DNA of 64,000 nt from Sandaracinaceae bacterium (GTDB lineage: Bacteria; Myxococcota_A; Polyangia; Polyangiales; Houyiibacteriaceae), in NCBI GenBank assembly GCA_020633075.1, contig JACKEI010000001.1:806001-870000 (forward strand). Direction: 5' to 3'. A program made the position numbers and the translations under genes. This document shows, one piece after another, positions 1 to 8,883 of the stretch (position 1 is the first letter of the stretch; each line of letters begins with the position of its first letter). A model generated the notes under the pieces. It was not told the DNA's origin and made no database searches. It saw only the letters and a program-made list of their open reading frames with translations.

Positions 1-1009
1 AGCTCAGCGCAATCCAGAACACGTACGTCGCCCCGGCGGCGTAGCGCGGATCCAGGAGGCTGAATAGCCACGGCGCCGCCGCCGAAAGCACGATCACCAC
101 CAGGAGCTCGAGCGCGACGAACCCCAACGCCATTCGCAGTACCCGGGCAATCTCGTCTTCTTCCCCACGCTGCAACGCCGAGAACAGGCTGGGATTGTAG
201 ACTGCCGAGAAGCTGGCCGACAGGAGGACGATGATTGCCCCCCCCTGGTAGCCGATGCTGTAGAGGCCGGCTGCCTCGAGGTCTACGAGACGCGCCAAGA
301 AGACTCGGTCGCTCTGGTTGATGACTACCTTGCCGAGCTCGTGAAGGACTAGCGGGGCGCCGTACGCTATCCCCATGCGGAACTGCGACCTGCGGAGCTT
401 CAGCGTCAACAGCCCTCGCTGGGCGAAATACAATAGGCCGAACGCCGTCGTCAGCGCTAGAACGGCGACCGCAGCGCCTACCCGGCCGACCCAGTTCCAC
501 CGAAACCAAGCGACGAATGCGACGATGCAGGCGACCTCGACGACTACGCATCCAATGCCGACGAGGCCGTAGGCGCGAACGTTCCGCTCTGTCACCAGGT
601 AGTTGTTGGTCTGGTTGGCGTAGACGGTCAGCAGGGCGACGCCGACGATGGGCAGAGCGGCTTCCGGGGGAAGTCCGATTTCGCCAAGGAGGAAGTCCGC
701 GAAGGGAACCGTGAGCAACGCGAGCGCGGCGGCCAGCATCAGCGGGAGGCACAAGGTGCTAGACAGCAGCCCAGCGAACTCAGGCGACTTGCGGTCCTGG
801 CGGAAGTACTCAACCCCGACGACGCCGCCGACGTTGAGTCCTACCAACGGTACAAGCGAGGCCGCGCAGGTCGTAAACAGCGCGATTAGTCCGTACTCGG
901 CGGGAGCGATGTACACGGTTATCAACGGCAACACGAGGAAACGTGCGCCACTCGACAGCACCCCGACGAGCGTGAACGTGGAGAACGCCCCGAGAAGACT
1001 CCGCGCCAT
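1..1009 (-). CDS. Polysaccharide flippase (Wzx/MATE-like), partial at its C-terminal end
   Basis: This is an uninterrupted minus-strand frame from ATG at 1009 that runs off the left edge (336 codons visible). The product is very hydrophobic, with about nine membrane segments. It has the layout of polysaccharide flippases: an N-terminal pair of helices with the stretch APAEYGL between them, and a later segment reading NQSDRVFLARLVDLEAAGLY, which is typical of the Wzx/RfbX family. Such proteins move lipid-linked oligosaccharide units across the inner membrane. It lies 17 bases downstream of the GT-B gene in the same direction, so it is probably the next gene of the same operon. No clear ribosome binding site is seen. 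The family is fairly sure; the substrate is unknown. Confidence 0.8.
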   Translation of the reverse strand, partial: MARSLLGAFSTFTLVGVLSSGARFLVLPLITVYIAPAEYGLIALFTTCAASLVPLVGLNVGGVVGVEYFRQDRKSPEFAGLLSSTLCLPLMLAAALALLTVPFADFLLGEIGLPPEAALPIVGVALLTVYANQTNNYLVTERNVRAYGLVGIGCVVVEVACIVAFVAWFRWNWVGRVGAAVAVLALTTAFGLLYFAQRGLLTLKLRRSQFRMGIAYGAPLVLHELGKVVINQSDRVFLARLVDLEAAGLYSIGYQGGAIIVLLSASFSAVYNPSLFSALQRGEEDEIARVLRMALGFVALELLVVIVLSAAAPWLFSLLDPRYAAGATYVFWIALS

Positions 1010-1026
1010 GGTGCCGGCTTTGGACA

Positions 1027-2298
1027 CTACGGAGTCGTTCCTAGGACAAGTCCCTCAAAGCGCTCGCCACAACGACCGTCGAAGGCGTACATCCACTCAC
1101 GGATGAAGGTCGCCTTGTGACGGTTCTGCTCTTCACGAGTCAGGTGCAAGTTCCCGGGGGCGAGGGCCTCCACAAGGTCGTCGTCTGTGTGAACCCAGTG
1201 CGCCACGCCTGCGTCGACAAACATCGGCGATGGGGCGAATCTTGGGTCGGGGTGCATATGGAGGCAAAAGACAGCCACGTCTTCGCTCGCCGCTAAGGGC
1301 AGCAAGAGCGTGGAGTTGAAGCCTAGGACTACCCCAGCTGACCGCATGGCCCGCAGGCGGTCGGTGTCTGCGACGACCGCGATGCCCAGCGCCTCGATCT
1401 CTACCTTGTGTGCTTTCCAGAAGTCGCCTTCACGGGGATGTGGTCGGGCCAGCAGGGCGAAGCCACGTTCCGTGACGGCCCTCGCGATTTGAGCCAAGAA
1501 GGCCAGCTTGTTCTCGGGTGTCCACCCGTACTTCTGTTGATGGCAATAGGGCTGGTCCACGTACAGCACTGCGTGCGGGTCGCGCTCGGCTGCGGCACCA
1601 CTCAGCTCATCGAACTCGGGCAACCCAAAGTAGCTCACGCGGGCGTCGGACCAGCCGTGGTTCATCGTCCGATGGAACTCGTAGTTCCGCGCGCTTATAC
1701 ACAGGTACTCGGTGGGGTACAGGTGCGCTTCATGGATGCGCTCGTACGTATCGAAGATGGTTGACGCCATACGCACGTCCCTGTAGCGACGTAGGAACCC
1801 CGCGAGCTCGCGCTTGGCCATGAGCAGCGAGCGGACGAAGAAGAGGCGGTCGCCGACGGCCGGGAGCAGGCGGCGGCGCGCGTGAACGAGTCGCGTCAGC
1901 AGGGGCGTTGCCGTGGGCGCGTGTCCAAGCCCCAGTCGTTGGACCTGCTGCGAGATCTGCATGTCCTGGATGCCATGGTCGCAGAACACGGTCGTGATGC
2001 CCGCGTCACGGGCCACGGCGTTAAGAGCCACCTGATTGAGCGTCTCCAGCTCGAAGAACACGATGCGCCGCACGCGCAGCTTCCGCAACAAATGCAGCGC
2101 GGACTGGAACTGGTGCCAGTGGACTACCTCGCCCAAGGATGCGTATGGCTCGGTCGACACGGCGCCCGGCAAGAACCTCAGGCGGACGCGACGGGCGAAC
2201 GGTCCGAACATCTTGGGGATGGCCTCGTGGTGCCCGACGACCAAGATCCCCGAGCAGCCCGTCTCATCGCCTACTAAAGACCGTTGTTGCTTAGCCAT
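1027..2298 (-). CDS. Putative GT-B glycosyltransferase / polysialyltransferase-like protein
   Basis: This 423-residue soluble protein has no membrane segment. The C-terminal half carries the pattern LLARPHPRE near residue 285 followed by VVLGFNSTLLLPLA. In CDP-glycerol, polysialyl and capsule-type GT-B transferases, an R/K-PHP motif and a Ser/Thr-rich loop of this kind bind the nucleotide-sugar donor. The N-terminal half is weakly conserved and could bind the acceptor. The ATG overlaps the end of the upstream pyruvyltransferase-like gene by 25 bases, which indicates translational coupling. The setting in a polysaccharide cluster supports a sugar or polyol-phosphate transferase role. The precise donor cannot be read from the sequence. 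Confidence 0.6.
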   Translation of the reverse strand: MAKQQRSLVGDETGCSGILVVGHHEAIPKMFGPFARRVRLRFLPGAVSTEPYASLGEVVHWHQFQSALHLLRKLRVRRIVFFELETLNQVALNAVARDAGITTVFCDHGIQDMQISQQVQRLGLGHAPTATPLLTRLVHARRRLLPAVGDRLFFVRSLLMAKRELAGFLRRYRDVRMASTIFDTYERIHEAHLYPTEYLCISARNYEFHRTMNHGWSDARVSYFGLPEFDELSGAAAERDPHAVLYVDQPYCHQQKYGWTPENKLAFLAQIARAVTERGFALLARPHPREGDFWKAHKVEIEALGIAVVADTDRLRAMRSAGVVLGFNSTLLLPLAASEDVAVFCLHMHPDPRFAPSPMFVDAGVAHWVHTDDDLVEALAPGNLHLTREEQNRHKATFIREWMYAFDGRCGERFEGLVLGTTP

Positions 2299-3434
2299 TG
2301 GCTCACGATGCCGTGAAACGCGGTCAACTGACCGTCGAGTACACGATTGACCTCTTGGTAGCGCTCAACCACACGCTCTCGATGGACCAAAGTGTCTCCT
2401 AGGAGCGCCGACAGCGGCTGAGCAAACCCTTGGTCGCGAACATCAACTAACCTATCGTCGATCTCGAGTTCTCGGTACAGATGGCCTACTTGGGGGTAGT
2501 TCAAGAGACCAATGGTAGGGACGCCCAGCCCGATGGGGCAGACGTTGGCGTGGAAGCGGTTGCCCATGACCAGCGCGCAGTCGCGATAGATCGCAAACAC
2601 GCGCTCGGCACCGCCATCCCCATGCAAGTACGGTGCGACGCTCACTCGTCGACGCACGTGCCAGTCCGGCAGCGCCGCCAGCACGTCATGCGCCACGCGG
2701 AGGTCGCGGTAGATGTGCGGGAAGAAGACGAGGCGGACGTCTTCATGTTCGTCCAGGACGTCTGAGCAAACCTTCGCGAACGCCGGCACGAACCCTGCGT
2801 AGTCGAGCTTGTCCCCGCCCGGGAAGCGCTGCTCAAGCATGTCGCCCGCGATATTGACCCCGATGGTGCGCGCGCCGGGCTGTATCTCGGGTTGCTGACC
2901 AGCGGGCGGACGGTAGAAGAACCCACCGTCAGGCACTGAGTGGATGCGGTCCGCGTACTGCGCGCCCAAGACCTCTCGTCCGTTCTGAATTGCCCCGTCG
3001 TTCCGAACCGACACCAGATAGCGCGTGTCGGGAAGGACATAGTCCAGCCAGGCCTTAAAGCGGATGACGTGCTCGGCGGGTGCACCCATGCCCACGTCGA
3101 GGCCAAGCGCATGAAACAGAATCGGCGTTCGAATGCTCTCAAGCAACGCGATAGGCAAGTCCACGCTTGTCCCGTTGCAGGAGCGCTCAACCCACAACTC
3201 GAAGAAGTTGCCTCCGCCGAAAATGACCAGGTCGTGCGCGTTCGCTTCTGCTGCAAACGCCTCGTCGAACGCTCGCTGACGCCAAAAAGTCTCCCGGATC
3301 TCGAACTGGGTGTAGCCGAGGTCGAGCGTGGGGAGGGTCTGAGCGAAACGTTCGCGAACACCCAAGTGGTTCGCGTTGTCGCCGATATTGCCGTCGAAGC
3401 TCGCGACATGCAGGACTCTAACGGGGCGCCTCAT
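2274..3434 (-). CDS. Polysaccharide pyruvyl transferase family protein
   Basis: This 386-residue protein has the marks of the polysaccharide pyruvyl transferase domain. These are an N-terminal NIGDN motif (residues 16-20), FGGGNFF at about 72-78, and a C-terminal GNRFHANV followed by GVPTIGL. Members transfer pyruvate from phosphoenolpyruvate to sugars of exopolysaccharide or cell-wall glycans, forming ketals; some members act as glycosyltransferases. It starts six bases after the stop of the amidotransferase gene and overlaps the next gene by 25 bases, so it sits inside a tight operon. The protein is cytoplasmic, with no signal peptide. The family call is good; the acceptor sugar is unknown. 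Confidence 0.75.
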   Translation of the reverse strand: MRRPVRVLHVASFDGNIGDNANHLGVRERFAQTLPTLDLGYTQFEIRETFWRQRAFDEAFAAEANAHDLVIFGGGNFFELWVERSCNGTSVDLPIALLESIRTPILFHALGLDVGMGAPAEHVIRFKAWLDYVLPDTRYLVSVRNDGAIQNGREVLGAQYADRIHSVPDGGFFYRPPAGQQPEIQPGARTIGVNIAGDMLEQRFPGGDKLDYAGFVPAFAKVCSDVLDEHEDVRLVFFPHIYRDLRVAHDVLAALPDWHVRRRVSVAPYLHGDGGAERVFAIYRDCALVMGNRFHANVCPIGLGVPTIGLLNYPQVGHLYRELEIDDRLVDVRDQGFAQPLSALLGDTLVHRERVVERYQEVNRVLDGQLTAFHGIVSQWLSNNGL

Positions 3435-3440
3435 GTGGAT

Positions 3441-4691
3441 CTAGTCGTCCAATCCGGTGCCACCCACCGTGTGGCGCAAACGCCACTCGCCAGACGCGTC
3501 CTTGCCCCATAGATGAGGTGAACGGAAGTCGTCGAACGCCGCGCGCAGCTCGTCGTCCGTGGTCCCCAGGTATTCTAGGAAGTCTGGGTAGAAGCGTTCC
3601 GGGAACTCGGTGTCGAAGCGCTCGGCGAGCGCGACGGCTTCCTCCCGCGTGATCTTGCCGTTGCGCACTTCCTGAGCGGCGTCATAGGTCGCGCGCCCAA
3701 TCCCAAACTTCAGGAGTGTGGTGTAGTAGTGGAACGGGTCGACCTTGTCGTCGATGCTGCTGTACTTTGAGTAGGAACCCTCGGTGCGCTCCGTGTTTGG
3801 CTCAAAACCAGTGTGCTCGGCCGCGTAGTAGAAGCACTCCTGTGGGTCCCACTTGAGGTAGTAACCCAAGTAGTGAACGTCGACGTTCTTCTCGCGAAGT
3901 GAGGCCTCGCTCATTGGGATGTACGGCGCAAAGTCCCCCAGTGATAGGTCGGGGTGTGCGCTCAAGATCTTCGAAATGGGCTCCCCGCCCAGAATGGGCT
4001 CTGCGTCGTCCTGCCTCGCGAAGAACTTGTAGTCCATCGTGGGGATGTTGTTCTCGTCGACGCTGTTGCCGTATTCAGCCTGGTTCTCGCCGTACATGAC
4101 CAACTTGACGCCGAAGCGTGCGGCCATCGCCGGACCGATGATGCGCTGGCCGATAATGAACGGCTGAAACGGATGCATCAGATTGAAGACAGCCATCTTG
4201 GTCAACAAGCGATGCAACCGCCCGTTGGGCGTGTAGAGCATGTTGTCCAGCCCGCCCACGTGCATCCAATTGGTGAAGTTGCGCCAGCCGATGTCCGTGT
4301 AGAGGTGCGGGGCCCACGTGACCGTGAGCGGGTTCATCTTGTACTTGTACTTCAGGATGTGAGCGGTGTACGCGCTGTCCTTGCCACCGGAACCAGGGAT
4401 GATGACGTCATACCCGCCGTCGGTTCGCCGGTAGCGCTCGAGCATCTTCCAAAGGAGCTCCTCGCGTGCCTCCCAGTCGATGCCAACTTCCTTGGTCGCG
4501 TGGTAAGCGCACGCGGAGCAGACTAGGTCGTCATCAAGCTGAATGGCCGCCTTGGAGTCGCCTGGAGAGTTCTTGAACTCGACCGTGGAATTGGGGCGTT
4601 GGTTGGAGATTACACAACGGCTACAGAAGCGTACCTCTCCGGGCAAGCCGTATCGCACCTCGTGACCATTCTTGTTCGTAGGCAGGGACAT
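3441..4691 (-). CDS. N-acetyl sugar amidotransferase, PseA/WbpG family
   Basis: This 416-residue protein has an N-terminal four-cysteine zinc-ribbon pattern (C23, C26, C58, C61). The PP-loop SGGKDS at 101-106 adenylates a carbonyl oxygen using ATP. This architecture matches PseA of Campylobacter and WbpG of Pseudomonas, which amidate N-acetyl sugars to acetamidino sugars or related derivatives. The ammonia comes from a paired HisH/HisF-like glutaminase, and those two genes lie directly upstream here (hisH ends at 4701, only nine bases away). The three are therefore likely one enzyme system acting on a nucleotide-activated sugar in the cytoplasm. The exact sugar product is inferred, not shown. 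Confidence 0.85.
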   Translation of the reverse strand: MSLPTNKNGHEVRYGLPGEVRFCSRCVISNQRPNSTVEFKNSPGDSKAAIQLDDDLVCSACAYHATKEVGIDWEAREELLWKMLERYRRTDGGYDVIIPGSGGKDSAYTAHILKYKYKMNPLTVTWAPHLYTDIGWRNFTNWMHVGGLDNMLYTPNGRLHRLLTKMAVFNLMHPFQPFIIGQRIIGPAMAARFGVKLVMYGENQAEYGNSVDENNIPTMDYKFFARQDDAEPILGGEPISKILSAHPDLSLGDFAPYIPMSEASLREKNVDVHYLGYYLKWDPQECFYYAAEHTGFEPNTERTEGSYSKYSSIDDKVDPFHYYTTLLKFGIGRATYDAAQEVRNGKITREEAVALAERFDTEFPERFYPDFLEYLGTTDDELRAAFDDFRSPHLWGKDASGEWRLRHTVGGTGLDD

Positions 4692-4700
4692 CTTGACTCT

Positions 4701-5321
4701 TTAAAGTTCGAGGAACGCGCCGAGCAGGCTCAGCCCGCCGGCACGACTCTTCTCTGGGTGAAACTGCATGCCGACAATGTTTTCGCGACCGATGGCCGCG
4801 CAGAAACGGACGCCGTCGTACTCTGCCTCTGCGAGCACGTGTTGTGCGTTCGCGGGCACGGCCGCGAAGCTATGGATGAAGTAGACTTCTTCGCCTGCGT
4901 AGGCTCGGAGGGGGGTGCCAGGCCAGCGGCCTGGGTGTGGCTCCAAGACGGTGTTCCAGCCGATATGTGGCAGCCGCGCCGATGCTGGCGCTAGCTTTTC
5001 TACGCCCCCCGGTACCAGGCCGAGGCCCTCGTGAGCGCCGAACTCGGTGCTCGTCTCAAGCAGCATCTGCATGCCCAGGCAAACGCCCAAGATGGGCATG
5101 CCAGCCTTTGCGCAGTCCACGATGGCGGCGTCAAGGCCCCGGGCCCGGAGGTTCTCCATGCCTTGACCGAACGCGCCTACCCCGGGCAATACGATGGCGT
5201 CAAATCCGGACAGTTTGTCGGCGTCCGCGGTGAGCGTGGGCGCGGCAGCGAGCTTCTCTAGGGCGTTGAACATGCTGCGCACGTTGCCCATGCCGTACTC
5301 AAGAACCGCGACCCGCTTCAT
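4701..5321 (-). CDS. hisH: HisH-type glutamine amidotransferase subunit
   Basis: This 206-residue class I glutamine amidotransferase has the nucleophile C81 in GVCLGMQ and H188/E190 in FHPEKS completing the triad. The N-terminal EYGMGNV is the usual HisH start. It hydrolyses glutamine and passes ammonia to a HisF-type partner. Its ATG overlaps the hisF-type stop by four bases (ATGA at 5318-5321) and the PseA/WbpG-like gene follows at once. No other histidine-biosynthesis gene is present, so this is probably the polysaccharide copy (HisH2-like). Its ammonia would feed sugar amidation rather than imidazole glycerol phosphate formation. Confidence 0.9.
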   Translation of the reverse strand: MKRVAVLEYGMGNVRSMFNALEKLAAAPTLTADADKLSGFDAIVLPGVGAFGQGMENLRARGLDAAIVDCAKAGMPILGVCLGMQMLLETSTEFGAHEGLGLVPGGVEKLAPASARLPHIGWNTVLEPHPGRWPGTPLRAYAGEEVYFIHSFAAVPANAQHVLAEAEYDGVRFCAAIGRENIVGMQFHPEKSRAGGLSLLGAFLEL

Positions 5322-6061
5322 GCTGCCGCCCCGTGAATGAGGTTCTTGATGTCTCGGATGGTGGTCTTGCCGTAGTGCAAGGCAGTCGCGACCGCGAGGC
5401 CGTCCGCGTCGGTTTCGCTGAAGGCAGCGGCTACGTGAGCGGCGCTGCCGGCCCCGCCGCTGCCGATGACCGGGATCGAAACAGCATCCCGGACTTGCCG
5501 TAGCAGCTCGATGTCATACCCCTTCTTGGTCCCATCCCGGTCGATGGACGTCACCATGATCTCGCCGGCTCCCTGTGCTTCGAGGCGGCGCGCCCACTCC
5601 ACAGCGTCCACTCCGGTTTCCTGCCGGCCCGTCTCTGTGAACGCCTCCCAGTGGCCGTCTCGCTTCTTGGCCTCGACCGAGCCCACAATGCACTGCGAGC
5701 CAAAGTAGCGGGCCGCCGTGTCGATGAGCGTCGCGGACCGGAACGCCGCAGTGTTGATCGCCACCTTGTCGGCTCCCGCGCGAAGCGCCGCTTCGATGTC
5801 CTGCACGCTCCGAATCCCGCCGCCAACTGTGATCGGGACGAACACATCGCGACAGGCGCCTTCCACTATCTCTAGAACGCCGTTTCTCTCGTAGAGGCTG
5901 GCCACCGCGTCCATGAACAAGAGCTCGTCAGCGCCGTCGCTGTAGTAGCCGACGGCCATCGCGTTAGGCTCGCCAATCTTTCGCAGCCCCTCAAGCTGGA
6001 TGCCTTTGATGACGTGCTCGTTTTTGATGTCCAAGCGCGCAATGATGCGGGGGCGTCTCAT
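5318..6061 (-). CDS. HisF-like cyclase/ammonia-channel subunit of the sugar-amidation system
   Basis: This 247-residue TIM-barrel protein of the HisF family runs from RIIARLD near the N-terminus to the phosphate-binding ends VGGGIRS and GSGGAG. Start ATG 6061 gives the usual family length; an open frame continues to 6496 but has no family similarity. The first catalytic aspartate of IGP synthase (D11) is present. The position of the second (D130, normally in a DAKR context) reads VEAKK, so a glutamate sits there (E130). The N-terminal IKGIQLEGLRKIG resembles the polysaccharide-cluster HisF2/WbuZ type more than the histidine type. It is co-translated with hisH. Likely role: a channel and dock that passes ammonia to the PseA/WbpG-like enzyme. 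Confidence 0.85.
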   Translation of the reverse strand: MRRPRIIARLDIKNEHVIKGIQLEGLRKIGEPNAMAVGYYSDGADELLFMDAVASLYERNGVLEIVEGACRDVFVPITVGGGIRSVQDIEAALRAGADKVAINTAAFRSATLIDTAARYFGSQCIVGSVEAKKRDGHWEAFTETGRQETGVDAVEWARRLEAQGAGEIMVTSIDRDGTKKGYDIELLRQVRDAVSIPVIGSGGAGSAAHVAAAFSETDADGLAVATALHYGKTTIRDIKNLIHGAAA

Positions 6062-6351
6062 GAGGGTAGTCGGGGCAGGACGATGCGGTCGCGCATGCTT
6101 GCGGACGGCGTTTTGGCCGTGGCGTCCTCTAGCTTGTCTGTGGTGTGTTGTCAGGGGCTTTCGCCCCGCGAACTCAAGCACAGATGCGTTCGCTCGGCGC
6201 GGACTTGAAACGAAAAGAGTGGAAGAACTAGAACGTAGGCGGTCACCCAAGGGCGCCCCCACGGCGAAGTGTAGCAGGCAAATGGGGGCAGTCACCCGTA
6301 CGCCAGCCTCGATGTCGAGCTGCCTGGCGGAACACGGTGGGGGCGCACCTG
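6062..6351. other. 290-base gap with no supportable gene
   Basis: Between the hisF-like start and the end of the acyltransferase gene no frame resembles a protein family. The stretch is slightly AT-richer around 6185-6235 than its surroundings. It probably contains the promoter and leader of the hisF-hisH-amidotransferase operon. The only structure seen is a five-base-pair hairpin with a GAAA loop on the minus strand (6154-6167), about 93 bases upstream of the hisF ATG. No JUMPstart/ops sequence was found. Confidence 0.4.
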
Positions 6352-7545
6352 CTATGACCTTGCGTGACGCGCGAGCCATGATCGTAGCCTTGTCGTGTGC
6401 CTCTCCGTTACGAGCGACAGGGGGTAGCACCACAGCAGCGCGATGCCGAAGGTGATGCCGACGCCTGCGAGAACGGTTGAGGTGGTTGGCACCCACCGCT
6501 CAGACCCGACCAGGCACGCGTGAACGAACGCGACGACGGGATAGTGAAAGAGGTAGAGGGAGTACGAGAACCCCGCCAGCCACGTCGCGGCCTTGGCGCC
6601 GCGTGACGCGCTCCACGCCCGCCGATTGCGCAGGAGCGCGGCAACCATCGCCGCCGTGGCAAGACCTAGGAGGATGTCTTCCAGCGCCCGCGAGCTGAGC
6701 ATTCGGCCGCGCCCGAGGACCGAAAACACAGCGAATGCCACGAACGTGGCGACCACCCCAAGCGTGGTTCCCCGAGCGTTATCGGGCCCACGGCTGTATG
6801 CGATCCACCATCGCGCCACGGCGGCGCCGAGCAGCCAGATGCCGAAGTACAGCAGCAGCAGCCTGCTCGCAGCGACGAAGATGGCGACACATAGGACGCC
6901 GCGAGCGAGCGAGCGAAGGGAGACCGGGTTCCGCACCACGCCAACGCCAAGCGGGAACAGCACGTAGGCCCACGCCTCGTACGGGAGGCTCCAAAGGGGG
7001 CCGTTGCTTCCGAACTCGGGCACGCTGGTGATGCTCTGCAACTGGAAGAAGTTGCCAAGAAAGGGGCCAACCCCGAGCTGGTCGGAGACGACGGGGAGCT
7101 CCAAGAACGGAGCGTTTACATCGCCTCCGTAGACGTTCCCGGTGCGCCCAAACAGCGCGATTCCAAGCTTGTCGACGACGAACGTGACCAGCAGCGCGGG
7201 CACGAGCACGGCGTAGAGGCGGGAGAAGCGCCGGACGCTGTAGTCCACGCCGCTGAACCGCTGTTCCGCATGGGCAACGAGGACGCTGTAGCCAATGAAG
7301 AACCCGCTGAGGACGAAGAAAACGATGACCGCCTGATGTCCCAGCCCGGTCACCATGTACGCGGCCTGCTGAACGCGCGTCGGTGTTGGGAGGTCGGAGT
7401 AATCGACAAAGAACAGGCCGCGGACATGTCCCACCAGCACCGCGAACGCGGCGAGGCTCCGCATCCAGTCGAACTGTGTGAGAGCTCCGGGGGGCAGCGG
7501 CGCGCTGGGTCGAGTCGACGGTGGGGAGGCGCCTTTGGCGGTCAC
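6352..7545 (-). CDS. Acyltransferase family 3 membrane protein (OafA-like)
   Basis: This 397-residue, strongly hydrophobic protein has about ten membrane segments. It begins with the family signature FDWMRSLAAFAVLVGH, whose H40 is the conserved histidine, followed by a VFFVLSGFF segment and the arginine-rich loop RRFSRLYAVL. Family 3 acyltransferases add acetyl or other acyl groups to sugars of O-antigen, capsule or other glycans at the inner membrane. GTG at 7545 is taken as the start; no ATG lies between it and the signature. It is divergent from the GT4 gene at 7727, and the roughly 180 bases between them must hold both promoters. Substrate unknown; surface-glycan decoration is inferred from context. 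Confidence 0.85.
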   Translation of the reverse strand: MTAKGASPPSTRPSAPLPPGALTQFDWMRSLAAFAVLVGHVRGLFFVDYSDLPTPTRVQQAAYMVTGLGHQAVIVFFVLSGFFIGYSVLVAHAEQRFSGVDYSVRRFSRLYAVLVPALLVTFVVDKLGIALFGRTGNVYGGDVNAPFLELPVVSDQLGVGPFLGNFFQLQSITSVPEFGSNGPLWSLPYEAWAYVLFPLGVGVVRNPVSLRSLARGVLCVAIFVAASRLLLLYFGIWLLGAAVARWWIAYSRGPDNARGTTLGVVATFVAFAVFSVLGRGRMLSSRALEDILLGLATAAMVAALLRNRRAWSASRGAKAATWLAGFSYSLYLFHYPVVAFVHACLVGSERWVPTTSTVLAGVGITFGIALLWCYPLSLVTERHTTRLRSWLARHARS

Positions 7546-7726
7546 GTTCTGGTCAGCTCACAGGGGGTGGGGGTCCTTCAACCAGGTGTCGAGCGCTGTC
7601 GAACGACCGTGGTATAGAAGCCGTGATGCGCACGCCGGGAAATAGTTGCACGTGTTCTCTGACGGCGCCACGCCCTGTCCAGACGGGCGGTCGGCGACCC
7701 GCAACCGGCACACGGTCGACAGCGTG

Positions 7727-8833
7727 GTGACGCGTCGCAAGATCGCGGTCGTGCTCCCCGACCTGCGCGGTGGGGGGGCAGAGCGTTTGCACCTGAACCT
7801 CGCGCACGCTTGGGTGCGCGAGGGGATCGATGTGGAGTTCGTGCTCCTGCGCGCACATGGCGAGCTCATGCACATGCTGCCAAGCGGGGCTTCTGTGCAC
7901 GAGCTAGGGGTGACGCGGATGCGTTCGGCCATTCCAGCCTTGCGACGCTATCTGCGGGGGGCCAAGCCAGACGTGACGCTGGTGGCGATGTGGCCTCTCA
8001 CCTGCGTCGGCGTGATGGCCTGGCTTGCGTCGGGCCGCGGCGGGCGTCTGTTTCTGAGCGACCACACACAGCTCAGCGTGGCGTGTCTTGAGGAGACATC
8101 CACCAGCCTCAAGACCCTCGCGCTCAGCATCCGTCTCACGTACCCGTTCGCGTCGGGCGTTATTGCGGTGTCGAAGGGGGTGCGGGACGACCTCTGTCGC
8201 CTTGGCGGGCTGAGCACGCAGCGGGTGCACGTGGTCTACAACCCCGCGGCGATCGACCCTGACGAGGCGCCTGTTACGGATGTCGACCCCGATGTACTGT
8301 GGGGGCGGAGTGGCGGCCTCAGGCTCCTGTCTGTCGGCACGCTCAAGCCGCAGAAAGACCACGCGACGCTGCTCCGCGCGCTGGCGCTGCTCCCTGCGAC
8401 CGTCGACGCTAGGCTGGTCGTTCTAGGCGACGGGCCCCTTCGAGCGGAGCTCGCGGCACTCGCCGAGGATCTCAACGTGTCCTCGCGTGTGGTCTTCCGC
8501 GGGTTTGTCGACGACCCGACACAGTGGCTGCGGGCCGCCGACCTCTTCGTCTTGTCTTCGCGTTGGGAGGGGTTTGCCAACGTCGTCGTGGAGGCGCTGT
8601 CGTTCGGCGTCCCCGTGGTGAGCACCAACTGTCCCAGCGGTCCGTCCGAGATCCTCGAGGATGGGCGCTTTGGCGACCTCGTCCCTGTGGCCGACCCGGC
8701 AAGCTTGGCTCACGCCATCGTGCGTAGTCAGGAGAAGGAGTGGGAACGTGGTGTGTTGAAGGACAGGGCGAGAGACTTCAGCGTGAGCACCATCGCCCAC
8801 CAGTACCTACGCGTTATGGGGATCGAAGCGTAG
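7727..8833 (+). CDS. Glycosyltransferase family 4 (GT4)
   Basis: This is a 368-residue GT-B glycosyltransferase. The N-terminus reads KIAVVLPDLRGGGAERL, the usual GT4 acceptor-side start. The C-terminal half has LLSVGTLKPQKDHATLL, a donor-binding strand ending in VLGDGPLR, and the E-x7-E region FVLSSRWEGFANVVVEAL. The GTG at 7727 is chosen because the conserved fold begins three residues later; a TTG at 7646 would add 27 residues that look non-conserved. No good ribosome binding site decides it. It is the only plus-strand gene in this half of the cluster and ends convergently with the FkbM gene. Donor and acceptor sugars are unknown. Confidence 0.88.
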   Translation: MTRRKIAVVLPDLRGGGAERLHLNLAHAWVREGIDVEFVLLRAHGELMHMLPSGASVHELGVTRMRSAIPALRRYLRGAKPDVTLVAMWPLTCVGVMAWLASGRGGRLFLSDHTQLSVACLEETSTSLKTLALSIRLTYPFASGVIAVSKGVRDDLCRLGGLSTQRVHVVYNPAAIDPDEAPVTDVDPDVLWGRSGGLRLLSVGTLKPQKDHATLLRALALLPATVDARLVVLGDGPLRAELAALAEDLNVSSRVVFRGFVDDPTQWLRAADLFVLSSRWEGFANVVVEALSFGVPVVSTNCPSGPSEILEDGRFGDLVPVADPASLAHAIVRSQEKEWERGVLKDRARDFSVSTIAHQYLRVMGIEA

Positions 8834-8883
8834 CGCGCGACAGCTGCGCGGCGCTGCGTCGCACCAGAACTCACCTCTTCAGT

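Noticed and set aside
4701..6061. A histidine-biosynthesis operon
   Set aside because: Only HisH- and HisF-like genes occur, directly beside a PseA/WbpG-type gene in a glycan cluster, and no other his gene is present.
6062..6496. N-terminal extension of the HisF-like protein
   Set aside because: HisF proteins begin near the RIIARLD motif; the extra residues are Arg/His-rich and overlap the acyltransferase gene end.
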